Origin: Aldehydirespirator sp965116665
Lineage (GTDB): Bacteria > Actinomycetota > Acidimicrobiia > Acidimicrobiales > Aldehydirespiratoraceae
Assembly: GCA_965116665.1 (NCBI GenBank)
Contig: OZ220709.1
Coordinates: forward strand, 1,116,001-1,180,000
Length of the DNA: 64,000 nt
Direction: 5' to 3'
Numbering within the stretch: position 1 is the first letter of the stretch; each line of letters opens with the position of its first letter. Shown one piece after another: positions 53,431 to 62,055 of the stretch. Under the pieces are notes generated by a model. It was not told the DNA's origin, searched no databases, and saw only the letters and a list, made by a program, of their open reading frames with translations. The position numbers and the translations under genes are program-made.

Positions 53431-53931
53431 TCAGCTGGCGGGGTCGTCTTCTTCTGAGCCGTCGTCGCCGGTCTGGGCGGTCTCCGTGTCCTGAGGCGGC
53501 GAGTCCTGGGGACGGTTCTTGAGCTGGACGAAGGCCATCTGGATCTGCGACATGGCCTCGCGCAGGGTGGCCTCGGGCTCGCCGAGCCGGCCCTTCATCC
53601 CGTCGAGCAGCGCGCCCAGAGCGTCGATGGCCACCGTCGCCTCGGCGAGGTTCGGAGGCTGGCTGGCCAGATGGAGGGCGGCCAGCTCGTAGAGGCCCAT
53701 GGCGTGGTTGGCCACCACCACCGACGCGGGCACGGACTTGAGCCGCTCCCTGGACTCGGCCAGCTCCCGGATGTACTGCTCGGCCTGCTCGCGCTCCTCC
53801 GGCGACAGGCTGTCGAGATCGAAGTCCTCGGGCGCCGAGGGGCCGGACGTTCCCGCGGTGCCGGTAGGAGCGGGATCGGAGGGACGGTCGCTGACCGGTA
53901 CCTCGCCTCCGGGTGTCCACAGTGTGCTCAT
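53431..53931 (-). CDS. DUF1844 protein
   Basis: 166 residues. The core ASVVVANHAMGLYELAALHL followed by LAEATVAIDALGALLDGMKG matches DUF1844, an uncharacterised family often found upstream of infC in actinobacteria, as here. The N-terminus and C-terminus are acidic and low-complexity. Start ATG 53931, divergent from infC. The stop lies 13 bases from the mini-gene at 53244 (convergent). Confidence 0.82.
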   Translation of the reverse strand: MSTLWTPGGEVPVSDRPSDPAPTGTAGTSGPSAPEDFDLDSLSPEEREQAEQYIRELAESRERLKSVPASVVVANHAMGLYELAALHLASQPPNLAEATVAIDALGALLDGMKGRLGEPEATLREAMSQIQMAFVQLKNRPQDSPPQDTETAQTGDDGSEEDDPAS

Positions 53932-54021
53932 GGGACCACCTTCCCTTCCGGGCTCGCGCCGCGGGCGTGGTCGCTTGGCGCGACCGGCTGCTACCCTACC
54001 GGGGTCAATCCAGCGGACCAG

Positions 54022-54043
54022 CGCCCCGGCCGCGGCCGGGGCG
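54022..54043. promoter_or_regulatory. Perfect 22-base palindrome in the infC leader
   Basis: CGCCCCGGCC-GC-GGCCGGGGCG, 47 bases upstream of the infC start and followed by a short pyrimidine-rich stretch. As RNA it would form a very stable hairpin; it could be an attenuator or a terminator-like element of the infC-rpmI-rplT leader. Role inferred. Confidence 0.45.
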
Positions 54044-54089
54044 TTCCGCCCGAATACGGAGGTTCCGTGCTCACGAGGAGTGAACGGCG

Positions 54090-54692
54090 ATAGCACCGCC
54101 AGGCGAAGAGCCCAACATCAACGACCAGATCCGAGCCTCCGAGGTGCGCCTCGTCGGTGAGGATGGTCAGCAGATCGGCATAAGGACGCTTCAGGAGGCG
54201 CTGAATCTGGCCCGGGCCGCGGGACGCGACCTCGTCGAGGTGGCGGAGTCGGCCAACCCGCCCGTCTGCCGCATCATGGACTACGGCAAGTTCAAGTACG
54301 AGGCGGCCCAGCGAGCCAAGGAATCCCGCCGCAAGTCGTCCAGCGTGATGGTCAAGGAGATGAAGTACCGGCCCAAGATCGGCCGGGGCGACTTCGATAC
54401 CAAGACCCGCAGGGTCGAGAAGTTCCTGGGCGAGGGCAACAAGGTCAAGGTCACGATCATGTTCCGGGGCAGGGAGGTCCAGCATCCCGAACTGGGCAAG
54501 AAGATCCTCGACGACGTGGCCGCCACCGTGGAGCATGTCGGCAAGGTGGAGTTCCAGCCCCGCCAGGACGGACGCAACATGGTGATGGTTCTCGCTCCTG
54601 ACAAGCAGGCTCAGGCCCGGCACCGCCGTAGGCTGGAGGCCGAGGCGGCGATGGCGGCCTCCGAGCCGCCCCAGCCCGGCGTCGCCGACTAG
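54090..54692 (+). CDS. infC: Translation initiation factor IF-3, non-canonical AUA start
   Basis: Binds the 30S subunit and checks the start codon. Conserved N-terminal residues (NINDQIRASEVRLVGEDGQQ) lie upstream of the first ordinary start (GTG 54144), and an in-frame TGA at 54081 limits the options. The best start is ATA at 54090, 9 bases after GAGGAG (54075-54080). This matches the known habit of infC to use rare AUU/AUA starts that IF-3 itself rejects, giving autoregulation. The rest is standard: VCRIMDYGKFKYEAAQRAKE and GRGDFDTKTRRVEKFL. 200 residues. Confidence 0.93.
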   Translation: MAPPGEEPNINDQIRASEVRLVGEDGQQIGIRTLQEALNLARAAGRDLVEVAESANPPVCRIMDYGKFKYEAAQRAKESRRKSSSVMVKEMKYRPKIGRGDFDTKTRRVEKFLGEGNKVKVTIMFRGREVQHPELGKKILDDVAATVEHVGKVEFQPRQDGRNMVMVLAPDKQAQARHRRRLEAEAAMAASEPPQPGVAD

Positions 54693-54770
54693 AAGCCGCA
54701 CCGCTTCGCACGCACATCGCAGCGAGCACCAGCAACCGCAAACCAGGCACAACAGGATCGAGAGCCAGCC

Positions 54771-54962
54771 ATGCCCAAGATGAAGACGCACCGGGGTGCG
54801 GCCAAGCGATTCCGGCGTACCGGCTCCGGCAAGCTGCGGCGCCGCCGGATCAACAAGAACCACATCCTCGAGAAGAAGTCCCCCAAGCGCAAGCGCCAGC
54901 TCCGGGCTCCCGCCGACGTGTCGTCGTCGGATCAGCGGATGCTGCGTGACTTGGGCGTCTAG
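54771..54962 (+). CDS. rpmI: Ribosomal protein bL35
   Basis: 63 residues, highly basic: MPKMKTHRGAAKRFRRTGSG, with RRRINKNHILEKKSPKRKRQ, the family pattern. It lies between infC and rplT in the conserved operon. Confidence 0.97.
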   Translation: MPKMKTHRGAAKRFRRTGSGKLRRRRINKNHILEKKSPKRKRQLRAPADVSSSDQRMLRDLGV

Positions 54963-55015
54963 CTGCGCCGTCCCGATCGAGTAGCTGACGCGAGCCCTGT
55001 CAAGGAGACCAGACG

Positions 55016-55390
55016 ATGGCCAGAGTGACACGCCCCGCCCAGTCCAGGCGCCGCCGCCGGGCCGTTCTATCGCGGGCCCGGGGCTACTACGGCAACAAGT
55101 CCCGTTCGTGGCGGGCCGCCAACGAGCAGCTCATGCACTCGGGCAACTACGCGTTCCGGGACCGCAGGGCCCGCAAGAACGACTTTCGCCGGCTCTGGAT
55201 CCAGCGGATCAACGCGGCGTGCCGCCAGCGGGGAACCTCCTACAGCCGTTTCGTTGCCGGGCTGAAGGCGGCCGGAATCGAGGTCGATCGCAAGATCCTG
55301 TCCGACCTTGCCGTCAACGACCCCGACGCGTTCTCCGCCCTGGTCGAGACGGCCTCTGAGGCTTCGGCGGCCCAGGCCCGGGCGAGCTGA
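55016..55390 (+). CDS. rplT: Ribosomal protein bL20
   Basis: 124 residues. Family signatures RRRRAVLSRARGYYGNKSRS and NYAFRDRRARKNDFRRLWIQ are present, and the C-terminus is a short alanine-rich tail. Start ATG with an AAGGAG at about 55002-55007. L20 is a known translational repressor of its operon in other bacteria; whether it acts here is not shown. Confidence 0.97.
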   Translation: MARVTRPAQSRRRRRAVLSRARGYYGNKSRSWRAANEQLMHSGNYAFRDRRARKNDFRRLWIQRINAACRQRGTSYSRFVAGLKAAGIEVDRKILSDLAVNDPDAFSALVETASEASAAQARAS

Positions 55391-55446
55391 CCGAACCTCA
55401 AACGCTCGGACCGCGCCATAAGCGGGTAGCCGAGCTCCGGCGCCTC

Positions 55447-56184
55447 GTGCGCCGTCGATCTCTGGGCGATGCCCAGGTAGTGCTGGAAGGGCCGCGCACC
55501 CTGTCGGAGGCCCTGGCGGCCGGGATCGAGCCTGCGATGGTGGTGGTCAGCGAATCGGCCGATCGGGCACCGGCAGTGCGCGAAACTCTGGATCGCCTCG
55601 GCTCGAGCACCGAGGTGCTCACTCTCACCGACAGGGCTTTCGATTCGGTGGCGCCCGCCGTGAGCCCCCAGCCGGTGCTGGCGCTGGTCGCACGGCCCGA
55701 CGTCGAGTTGCCCGGGTCGCTGTCTCCGGACGATCTCGTGCTGGTGCTTGCCGGTGTCTCCGATCCCGGCAACGTCGGCACCATCATCCGCTCGGCCGAG
55801 GCCTGCGGGGCATGCTGCGTAGTGGTGGCTGGCGGCGCCGACCCATGGTCACCCAAGGCGGTGCGAGCCTCGGCGGGCTCAGTGCTGCGAGTGCCGGTGG
55901 TGGCGGAATCCGACCCAGGCGCCGCGCTGGTCGCGCTCCGAGCCGCCGGCGCGCGGGTAGTGGCCGCCGACCCGGGCGAGGGGGAGCCGTACGATTCGGG
56001 CTCGCTCGCCCGCGGCAGCGGGCCCCTGGCCCTCGTGCTGGGTTCGGAGGCTCATGGGCTCGACCCGTCGCTCTATCGGCGGGTGGACCGCCGGGTCCGG
56101 ATCCCGATGGCGGGCGACACCGAGTCGCTCAATGTGGCCATGGCCGCCACCCTGCTGGCCTTCGAATACCGCCGTCGGCGGTGA
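55447..56184 (+). CDS. SpoU/TrmH-family RNA 2'-O-methyltransferase
   Basis: SPOUT-fold ribose methyltransferase, probably acting on 23S rRNA. Visible: LEGPRTLSEALAAGIEPAM (substrate-binding N-domain) and the three SPOUT motifs LAGVSDPGNVGTIIRSAEA, LALVLGSEAHGLD and IPMAGDTESLNVAMAATLL. 245 residues from GTG 55447. The frame is open further upstream, and the 20 residues before (HKRVAELRRLVRRRSLGD) resemble family N-termini, so an unusual CTG start at 55387 overlapping the rplT stop is possible. Confidence 0.87.
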   Translation: MRRRSLGDAQVVLEGPRTLSEALAAGIEPAMVVVSESADRAPAVRETLDRLGSSTEVLTLTDRAFDSVAPAVSPQPVLALVARPDVELPGSLSPDDLVLVLAGVSDPGNVGTIIRSAEACGACCVVVAGGADPWSPKAVRASAGSVLRVPVVAESDPGAALVALRAAGARVVAADPGEGEPYDSGSLARGSGPLALVLGSEAHGLDPSLYRRVDRRVRIPMAGDTESLNVAMAATLLAFEYRRRR

Positions 56185-56226
56185 GATCCGGTCCGGCGCG
56201 GGTCGGCGGCCTCTAGCCTTGCTCGG

Positions 56227-57234
56227 ATGATCGAGGGCTACGAGCAGGCCGTCGCGGACGCCACCGAACGCCTCGCCGCGGCCGCCGACCTCGATGCCGT
56301 GTCCGGCGTCGAGCGGGAGCTGCTGGGGCGGCGCTCGCTCTTTGCCGACGCCAAGCGCCAGCTCGGCTCTCTCGACCCCGGCGAGCGAGCTGCTGCCGGT
56401 CGCCGGCTGAACGCGGCCCGCGCCCTGGCCGAGGCCTCGGTCGCCGCGGCCCGGGAACGTCTCGCGGCCGCCAACCGGGACGACCGCTATTCGGCCGAGC
56501 GGCTCGATCTCACCGAGCGCCTTCCCCGGACGGTCCCGCTGAGCCGCGGGCGGCTGCATCCCGTGACGCAGGCCCGCGACCGCCTCGAGGACGTGTTCGT
56601 CGGGATGGGCTACACCGTCGTTGAGGGCCCCGAGGTGGAGAGCGCCTGGTACAACTTCGAGGCCCTCAACATCCCCGACTGGCATCCAGCTCGCGGCAGC
56701 TTCGACACCATCTTCGTCAACCTCGGAGAGCCCGAGGAGGTGATGCTGCGCTCGCACACGTCTCCGGTGCAGATCCGGGTGATGGAGGTCCGCAAGCCGC
56801 CCGTGTACATCGTGGCGCCGGGCCGGACCTTCCGGACCGACACCGCCGACGCCACCCACCTGCCGGCCTTCAACCAGATCGAGGGCTTGGCCGTGGACCG
56901 CAACATCACGTTGGGCGATCTCTCGGGCACCATCGATGAGTTCGTCAGGGCCTTCTTCGGCAGGGAGGTCAAGAGCCGTCTGCGCCCGTCGTATTTCCCG
57001 TTCACCGAGCCCTCGGCCGAGTTCGACATTTCCCGGCCCGACGGGTCGTGGCTGGAGCTCGGCGGCTGCGGGATGGTCCATCCCAACGTGCTGAGCAACT
57101 GTGGGATCGACCCCGAGGAGTGGCAAGGCTTCGCCTTCGGCTTCGGCATCGACCGCCTGGCGGTGATGCGCCATGAGATTGACGACATCCGCGAGTTCGT
57201 GAACAGCGACACTCGCTTCCTGAGCCAGTTCTGA
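56227..57234 (+). CDS. pheS: Phenylalanyl-tRNA synthetase alpha subunit
   Basis: Catalytic subunit of the tetramer. The 335 residues have an alanine/arginine-rich N-terminal coiled coil (1-95), then LHPVTQARDRLEDVFVGMGY, the motif 2 region VYIVAPGRTFRTDTADATH and the motif 3 region WQGFAFGFGIDRLAVMRHEI. Follows the rRNA methyltransferase by 42 bases. Its last codons are echoed 78 bases downstream. Confidence 0.96.
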   Translation: MIEGYEQAVADATERLAAAADLDAVSGVERELLGRRSLFADAKRQLGSLDPGERAAAGRRLNAARALAEASVAAARERLAAANRDDRYSAERLDLTERLPRTVPLSRGRLHPVTQARDRLEDVFVGMGYTVVEGPEVESAWYNFEALNIPDWHPARGSFDTIFVNLGEPEEVMLRSHTSPVQIRVMEVRKPPVYIVAPGRTFRTDTADATHLPAFNQIEGLAVDRNITLGDLSGTIDEFVRAFFGREVKSRLRPSYFPFTEPSAEFDISRPDGSWLELGGCGMVHPNVLSNCGIDPEEWQGFAFGFGIDRLAVMRHEIDDIREFVNSDTRFLSQF

Positions 57235-57316
57235 TGGGCGCGCCAGGGTTGACTGCGGCCGCCCGTGCCGGCCGGTTCGCCGGCGGCGCAGGCGCGCCTG
57301 AGCCAGTCCTGATGGG
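57220..57316. repeat. Direct repeat of the pheS 3' end before pheT
   Basis: CTGAGCCAGTTCTGATGGG (57220-57238, containing the pheS stop) recurs with one change at 57298-57316. The 94-base pheS-pheT gap is GC-rich with GGCGCGCC palindromes near each copy. Confidence 0.65.
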
Positions 57317-57328
57317 GCGGGATCCATC

Positions 57329-59704
57329 ATGAAGGTGCTGCTGTCGTGGCTCCGGGAGTTCGCCCCCGACATCGACGGCGACCCGGCCACCCTCAGCGAC
57401 GTGCTCAGCGCGCTGGGTCTGACGGTGGACGAGACGACCGTCACCGGCTCGGTGCCCGACGGCGTGGTGCTCGGCCGGGTGCTCGAACTGCGTCCCCACC
57501 CCGATGCCGACCGGATCCAGATCGTCGAGGTGGACGACGGGTCGGGCAAGGCACTGCAGGTCTGCTGCGGCGCGTTCAACATGGCCGTCGGCGATTTGGT
57601 GCCGCTGGCCCGGGTGGGCACAGTGATGCCGAGCGGGCTGGAGATCGCCCGCCGCAAGTTGCGGGGCCAGGCATCCGAGGGCATGTGCTGCTCGGAGATC
57701 GAGCTCGAGATGGGAGATGACGCCGAAGGGATCATGATCCTCACCGACCGGATCGGTGAGGGTGCCGCGCCGGGCACGCCCCTGGCCGAAGCTCTCGGCC
57801 TGGAGCCGGACGTGCTCTGGGACCTCGACGTCGGCGCCAACCGGCCCGACGCCCTGTCGGTGATGGGCGTGGCCCGTGACCTCGCGGCCGGCCTCGGGGT
57901 GGCCTTCGAGCCGCCCGACTGGTCCACGCCCACTTCGGGCAAGGACATCGCAGAGTCAGTAGCGGTGGAGATCGTCGACCCGACGCTGTGCGGCCGCTTC
58001 GTCGGGCGGGTGCTGCGCAACGCTCCGCAGGGTTCGTCGCCACCGTGGATGGCCAACCGGCTGGCCGCGCTCGGCCAGCGTCCCATCAACCTCATCGTCG
58101 ACATCTCCAACTACGTGATGCTCGAGCTGGGCCAGCCCAGCCACACCTTCGACCTGGGCCGGGTGAGCCGATCCCGGATCCGGGTGCGCCGGGCCCACGA
58201 CGGCGAGACCATCACCACCCTCGACGGCGTTCACCGAGCGCTGGCCGCCGGTGACGGCGTCATCGCCGACGGCGACGACGGGGTGATCGGCATCGCCGGC
58301 GTGATGGGCGGAGCGTCCACCGAGATCGACGACGGCACCTCCGACGTGCTGGTGGAGATGGCGTGGTGGGACCCGCCGTCCATCTCCCGCACAGCCAAGC
58401 GGCTGAACCTGTCCAGCGAGGCCGCCACCCGCTTCCGGCGGGGCGCCGACTGGGGCTACAACGTCGAGCGTTGCATGAACCGCTTCGTCCAGCTGGCCGC
58501 GCAGCAGGGTGCCGAGGTGGCCCCCGGGCTGATCGACGAGCGCGGCGACCTGCCTGATCGCCGCCCGCTTCGGGTGCGCGCCGCCAGGGTCAACAGCCTG
58601 CTCGGCACCGGCCTGAGCGCGCCGGCGATGGCCGACCACCTGAACTCCATCGGGTTCGGGGTCGCGCCCGCCGCCGGAGCCGAGATGGACGTGACCATCC
58701 CGACCTGGCGCTGGGACACCAACACCGAGACCGATATCGCCGAGGAGGTCGCCCGGCTCCACGGATACGAGAACATCGAGCGCACCGTGCCCACCGGCAA
58801 CGAGGCGGGCGGGCTGTCGTCCTACCAGAAGGACCGGCGGCTGGTGCGCGACGTTCTGGTGGGTGCGGGCTGCTTCGAGACCCAGCCGATGCCGTTCGTG
58901 GCGCCGGGCGCGCTGGCCGCGGTGGGCCTGCCCGAGGACGGCGTCACGCTGTCCAACCCGGTCGACGACAGCGAGTCGGTGCTGCGAACCTCCCTGCTGC
59001 CCGGCCAGCTGCGGGCCCTGTCCTACAACCAGCGCCATTTCAACGGCGATGTGCGCCTGTTCGAGATCGGCCATGTCTACCTGCCCGCGCCGCAGGGCCA
59101 TCTGCTGCCCGACGAGCGGGAGTTCTTGGCCGTGGCCCTGTCCTCCGAGGAGGCCCCGGCCGCGGTGGCGGTCCTGGACCTGCTCGCCGAGGCCCTGGCC
59201 CTGCCCGCGGTCGAGCTGCGCAGCGCGACGCTGCCGGGGATGCACCCCACCCGGACCGCCGAGGTGGTGGTGGCCGGCCGGCCGCGGGGTTCGGTGGGCG
59301 AGATCGATCCCGAGGTCCTGGCCGCCGCCGGCGTGTCGGGCCGGGTTGCCTGGCTACAGCTCGATCTGCAGGAGGTGCTGGACGGACCCAGAGCCCGGCG
59401 TCGCTACCGGCCGGTCAGCAAGTACCCGCCCAGCGATGTGGACCTGGCCTTCGTCGTCTCCGAGAGCGTGGCTGCGGCGCAGGTCGAGAGGGCGCTGCGG
59501 GCCACCGCGGGGTCGCTGCTGGCCAGCATCGAGCTATTCGACGCCTACCGGGGGCCGGGCGTGCCCGACGGGTCTCGCAGCCTCGCCTACCGGCTGCGGT
59601 TCCAGGCCCAGGACCGGACCCTCACCGACGCCGAGGTGGCCGCGGCCCGCCAGCGCTGCATCGATGAGACGTCTCGCCGGACCGGAGCCGTGCTCCGCTC
59701 CTAG
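57329..59704 (+). CDS. pheT: Phenylalanyl-tRNA synthetase beta subunit
   Basis: 791 residues with all expected domains: N-terminal MKVLLSWLREFAP, tRNA-binding EMAP-like domain (VLELRPHPDADRIQIVEV and RGQASEGMCCSEIE), the B3/B4 editing domain (GQRPINLIVDISNYVMLELG), B5 domain, a catalytic-like domain and a C-terminal anticodon-binding domain (YPPSDVDLAFVVSESV). Its stop lies in the first palindrome of the argC control region. Confidence 0.96.
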   Translation: MKVLLSWLREFAPDIDGDPATLSDVLSALGLTVDETTVTGSVPDGVVLGRVLELRPHPDADRIQIVEVDDGSGKALQVCCGAFNMAVGDLVPLARVGTVMPSGLEIARRKLRGQASEGMCCSEIELEMGDDAEGIMILTDRIGEGAAPGTPLAEALGLEPDVLWDLDVGANRPDALSVMGVARDLAAGLGVAFEPPDWSTPTSGKDIAESVAVEIVDPTLCGRFVGRVLRNAPQGSSPPWMANRLAALGQRPINLIVDISNYVMLELGQPSHTFDLGRVSRSRIRVRRAHDGETITTLDGVHRALAAGDGVIADGDDGVIGIAGVMGGASTEIDDGTSDVLVEMAWWDPPSISRTAKRLNLSSEAATRFRRGADWGYNVERCMNRFVQLAAQQGAEVAPGLIDERGDLPDRRPLRVRAARVNSLLGTGLSAPAMADHLNSIGFGVAPAAGAEMDVTIPTWRWDTNTETDIAEEVARLHGYENIERTVPTGNEAGGLSSYQKDRRLVRDVLVGAGCFETQPMPFVAPGALAAVGLPEDGVTLSNPVDDSESVLRTSLLPGQLRALSYNQRHFNGDVRLFEIGHVYLPAPQGHLLPDEREFLAVALSSEEAPAAVAVLDLLAEALALPAVELRSATLPGMHPTRTAEVVVAGRPRGSVGEIDPEVLAAAGVSGRVAWLQLDLQEVLDGPRARRRYRPVSKYPPSDVDLAFVVSESVAAAQVERALRATAGSLLASIELFDAYRGPGVPDGSRSLAYRLRFQAQDRTLTDAEVAAARQRCIDETSRRTGAVLRS

Positions 59705-59744
59705 TTGGTGCAACTAGTATCTTTATTTTGCACATAGTTGCAAA
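59701..59744. promoter_or_regulatory. Two palindromic operator-like sites before the arginine operon
   Basis: CTAGTTG-GTG-CAACTAG (59701-59717) and TTTGCA-CATAGT-TGCAAA (59727-59744) are both perfect inverted repeats in an AT-rich patch ending 28 bases before argC. Tandem palindromes here fit arginine-repressor boxes; the regulator is not in the window. Confidence 0.6.
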
Positions 59745-59772
59745 CTCGTGGGCCGACCGGTAGCCTCGCAGG

Positions 59773-60807
59773 ATGCACAAGGTGGCGGTCATCGGCGCGT
59801 CAGGGTTCACCGGCGCGGAACTGCTGCGCATCTGCGCGTCCCACCCCGACCTGGAAGTGGCCGTGGCCACGGGGGAGTCGATGGCCGGCCGGGCCGTGGC
59901 CGACCTGTACCCGAGCCTGGCCGCGGCCTACGGAAGCGCCGAGTTCGTGCCCTACGAGGGTGGCATCGCCTCCGGCTGCGACCTCGCCTTCTGCGGGTTG
60001 CCCCACGGCGCGTCGCAGGAAGTGGTCCCGGAACTGCGGGGCGACGTCAAGCATGTCATCGATCTGGCCGCGGACTTCAGGCTCGATGACCCCGGTCTCT
60101 ACCCGGCGTGGTACGGGGAAGCGCACACCGCGCCGGAGCTGCTCGACGAGTTCGTGTTCGGCCTCCCTGAGCTGTTCCGCAGCCACATCCGGGGCGCCGA
60201 GCTGGTGGCTGCCCCCGGCTGCTATGTGACCACGGCCTCGCTGGCCCTCGCTCCGCTCGTGGCCGCCGGTGCGGTCGAGCCCACCGGCATCATCGTCGAT
60301 GCCGCCAGCGGCGTGTCCGGCGCGGGCCGGCCACCCAAGTCGAACACCACCTTCTGCGCGGTGGACGAGGACTTCACCGCCTACGGACTGCTGAATCACC
60401 GGCACACGCCCGAGATGGAGATGGCGCTGTCACTACATGCCGGCACCGACGTGCAGGTTCTGTTCACGCCTCACCTGGCCCCCATGAACCGGGGGATCCT
60501 CGCCACCTGTTATGCGAGGCAGGTCGCCGGCGCCAGCACGGAGGACGTCCTCGGCGTGCTGGCCGACGCCTACTGCGACGAGCCGTTCGTGGTGGTGAGC
60601 GAGCGGTCCCCGTCCACCAAGGCGACGCTGGGGTCCAACAGCGTTCACATCACCGCGAGGGCCGACGCCCGCACGGGGTGGGTCGTGGCCATCGCCGCGC
60701 TCGACAACCTGGTCAAGGGAGCCTCCGGTCAGGCCGTGCAGTGCGCCAACCTCGCACTGGGTATCGATGAGAGCGCCGGGCTGGCCCGGGCGGGGCTCTA
60801 CCCCTAG
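59773..60807 (+). CDS. argC: N-acetyl-gamma-glutamyl-phosphate reductase
   Basis: NADPH-dependent third step of arginine synthesis. The 344 residues include KVAVIGASGFTGAELLRI (nucleotide fold) and the catalytic cysteine in AAPGCYVTTASLALAPL. It is the first gene of argC-argJ-argB-argD; the operator-like palindromes lie directly upstream. Confidence 0.96.
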   Translation: MHKVAVIGASGFTGAELLRICASHPDLEVAVATGESMAGRAVADLYPSLAAAYGSAEFVPYEGGIASGCDLAFCGLPHGASQEVVPELRGDVKHVIDLAADFRLDDPGLYPAWYGEAHTAPELLDEFVFGLPELFRSHIRGAELVAAPGCYVTTASLALAPLVAAGAVEPTGIIVDAASGVSGAGRPPKSNTTFCAVDEDFTAYGLLNHRHTPEMEMALSLHAGTDVQVLFTPHLAPMNRGILATCYARQVAGASTEDVLGVLADAYCDEPFVVVSERSPSTKATLGSNSVHITARADARTGWVVAIAALDNLVKGASGQAVQCANLALGIDESAGLARAGLYP

Positions 60808-60825
60808 GGATCCAGGGGGACCGCG

Positions 60826-62055
60826 ATGACTGATGCCAAGGTTTCGCCGCTCGCGCCGGAGGGCTTCCCCGTCATGCCCAATGTCGCAGGCGTGCGGCTG
60901 GCCACCTCCGCGGCCGGGATCCGCTATTCGGGACGGGACGACGTGATGCTGGCCGAGCTGCCGCCGGGCAGCACGGTGGCGGGCGTCTTCACCCGGTCGC
61001 TTTGCACCGCCGCGCCGGTGGACTGGTGCCGGTATGCGCTGGCGTCCAGCGGAGGCCAGGGCCGGGCTGTGATCGTCAACTCGGGCAACGCCAACGCCTT
61101 CACCGGCGCTTCCGGGTACGCCGCCGCGGTTCACACCGCCGAGTCGGTGGCCGGCGCGCTCGGCGCGGCTGCCACCGAGGTGCTGGTCGCCTCCACCGGC
61201 GTGATCGCCGAGGACCTGCCCACAGGTCGCATCGACGCCGCGCTGCCCGGGCTCGTCGCCGGACTCGCCGCGGCAGGTCCGCGAGGCTGGGAGGCCGCGG
61301 CCGCGGCCATCGGTACCACCGACACCTTTCCCAAGGGCGCGTCGGCCCCGGTGGCAGGGGCGGGCGCCCATGTGGCCGGCATCGCCAAGGGCAGCGGCAT
61401 GATCGCCCCCGACATGGCCACCATGCTGGCGTTCGTGTTCACCGACCTGGCCCTGGACCCGCCGACCGCCCAGGAGTGCCTGGCCGCGTCGGTTCAGCGG
61501 AGCTTCAACCGGATCACCGTCGACTCCGACACCTCCACCAGCGACACGGTGGTGCTGGCCGCCACCGGCACGTCGGGACAGCCCGGCACCCTGCACATGG
61601 CCGGCTTCCAGGCCGCCCTCGACGCGGTGACGCTGGATCTGGCCCACCAGATCGTGCGTGACGGCGAGGGCGCCACCAAGTTCGTCGCCGTGACCGTCAC
61701 CGGCGGGGCCGACGATGCCGCCGCGCAGGCCATCGCCAGGGCTGTGGCCGACTCCCCGCTGGTGAAGACCGCGCTGGCCGCCTCCGACGCCAACTGGGGC
61801 CGGATCGTGGCCGCGGTGGGCAAGGCCGGCCAGCGGGCCGACCGGGACCGGCTCTCGATCTGGATCGGCGACGAGCAATGCGCCGAAGGGGGGATGCCCA
61901 GCCCCGGCTACCTTGAGGAGCGGGCCACCGAGCACCTGCTGGGCGACAGCATCGAGCTCCGGATCGATGTGGGCGTGGGAGACGGCGAGGCCACGGTCTG
62001 GACCTGCGACCTGACCCACGGCTACATCGACATCAACGCGGGGTACCGGACATGA
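60826..62055 (+). CDS. argJ: Ornithine acetyltransferase / amino-acid acetyltransferase ArgJ
   Basis: Recycles the acetyl group between ornithine and glutamate; the bifunctional form also makes acetylglutamate. The 409 residues carry the self-cleavage region KGSGMIAPDMATMLAF (new N-terminus at the Thr), NSGNANAFTG and the C-terminal CDLTHGYIDINAGYRT. G-rich ribosome binding site upstream. It overlaps argB by four bases. Confidence 0.95.
   Translation: MTDAKVSPLAPEGFPVMPNVAGVRLATSAAGIRYSGRDDVMLAELPPGSTVAGVFTRSLCTAAPVDWCRYALASSGGQGRAVIVNSGNANAFTGASGYAAAVHTAESVAGALGAAATEVLVASTGVIAEDLPTGRIDAALPGLVAGLAAAGPRGWEAAAAAIGTTDTFPKGASAPVAGAGAHVAGIAKGSGMIAPDMATMLAFVFTDLALDPPTAQECLAASVQRSFNRITVDSDTSTSDTVVLAATGTSGQPGTLHMAGFQAALDAVTLDLAHQIVRDGEGATKFVAVTVTGGADDAAAQAIARAVADSPLVKTALAASDANWGRIVAAVGKAGQRADRDRLSIWIGDEQCAEGGMPSPGYLEERATEHLLGDSIELRIDVGVGDGEATVWTCDLTHGYIDINAGYRT

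Noticed and set aside
54144..54692. infC starting at GTG 54144
   Set aside because: It would remove conserved N-terminal residues and has no ribosome binding site; the AUA at 54090 is better placed.
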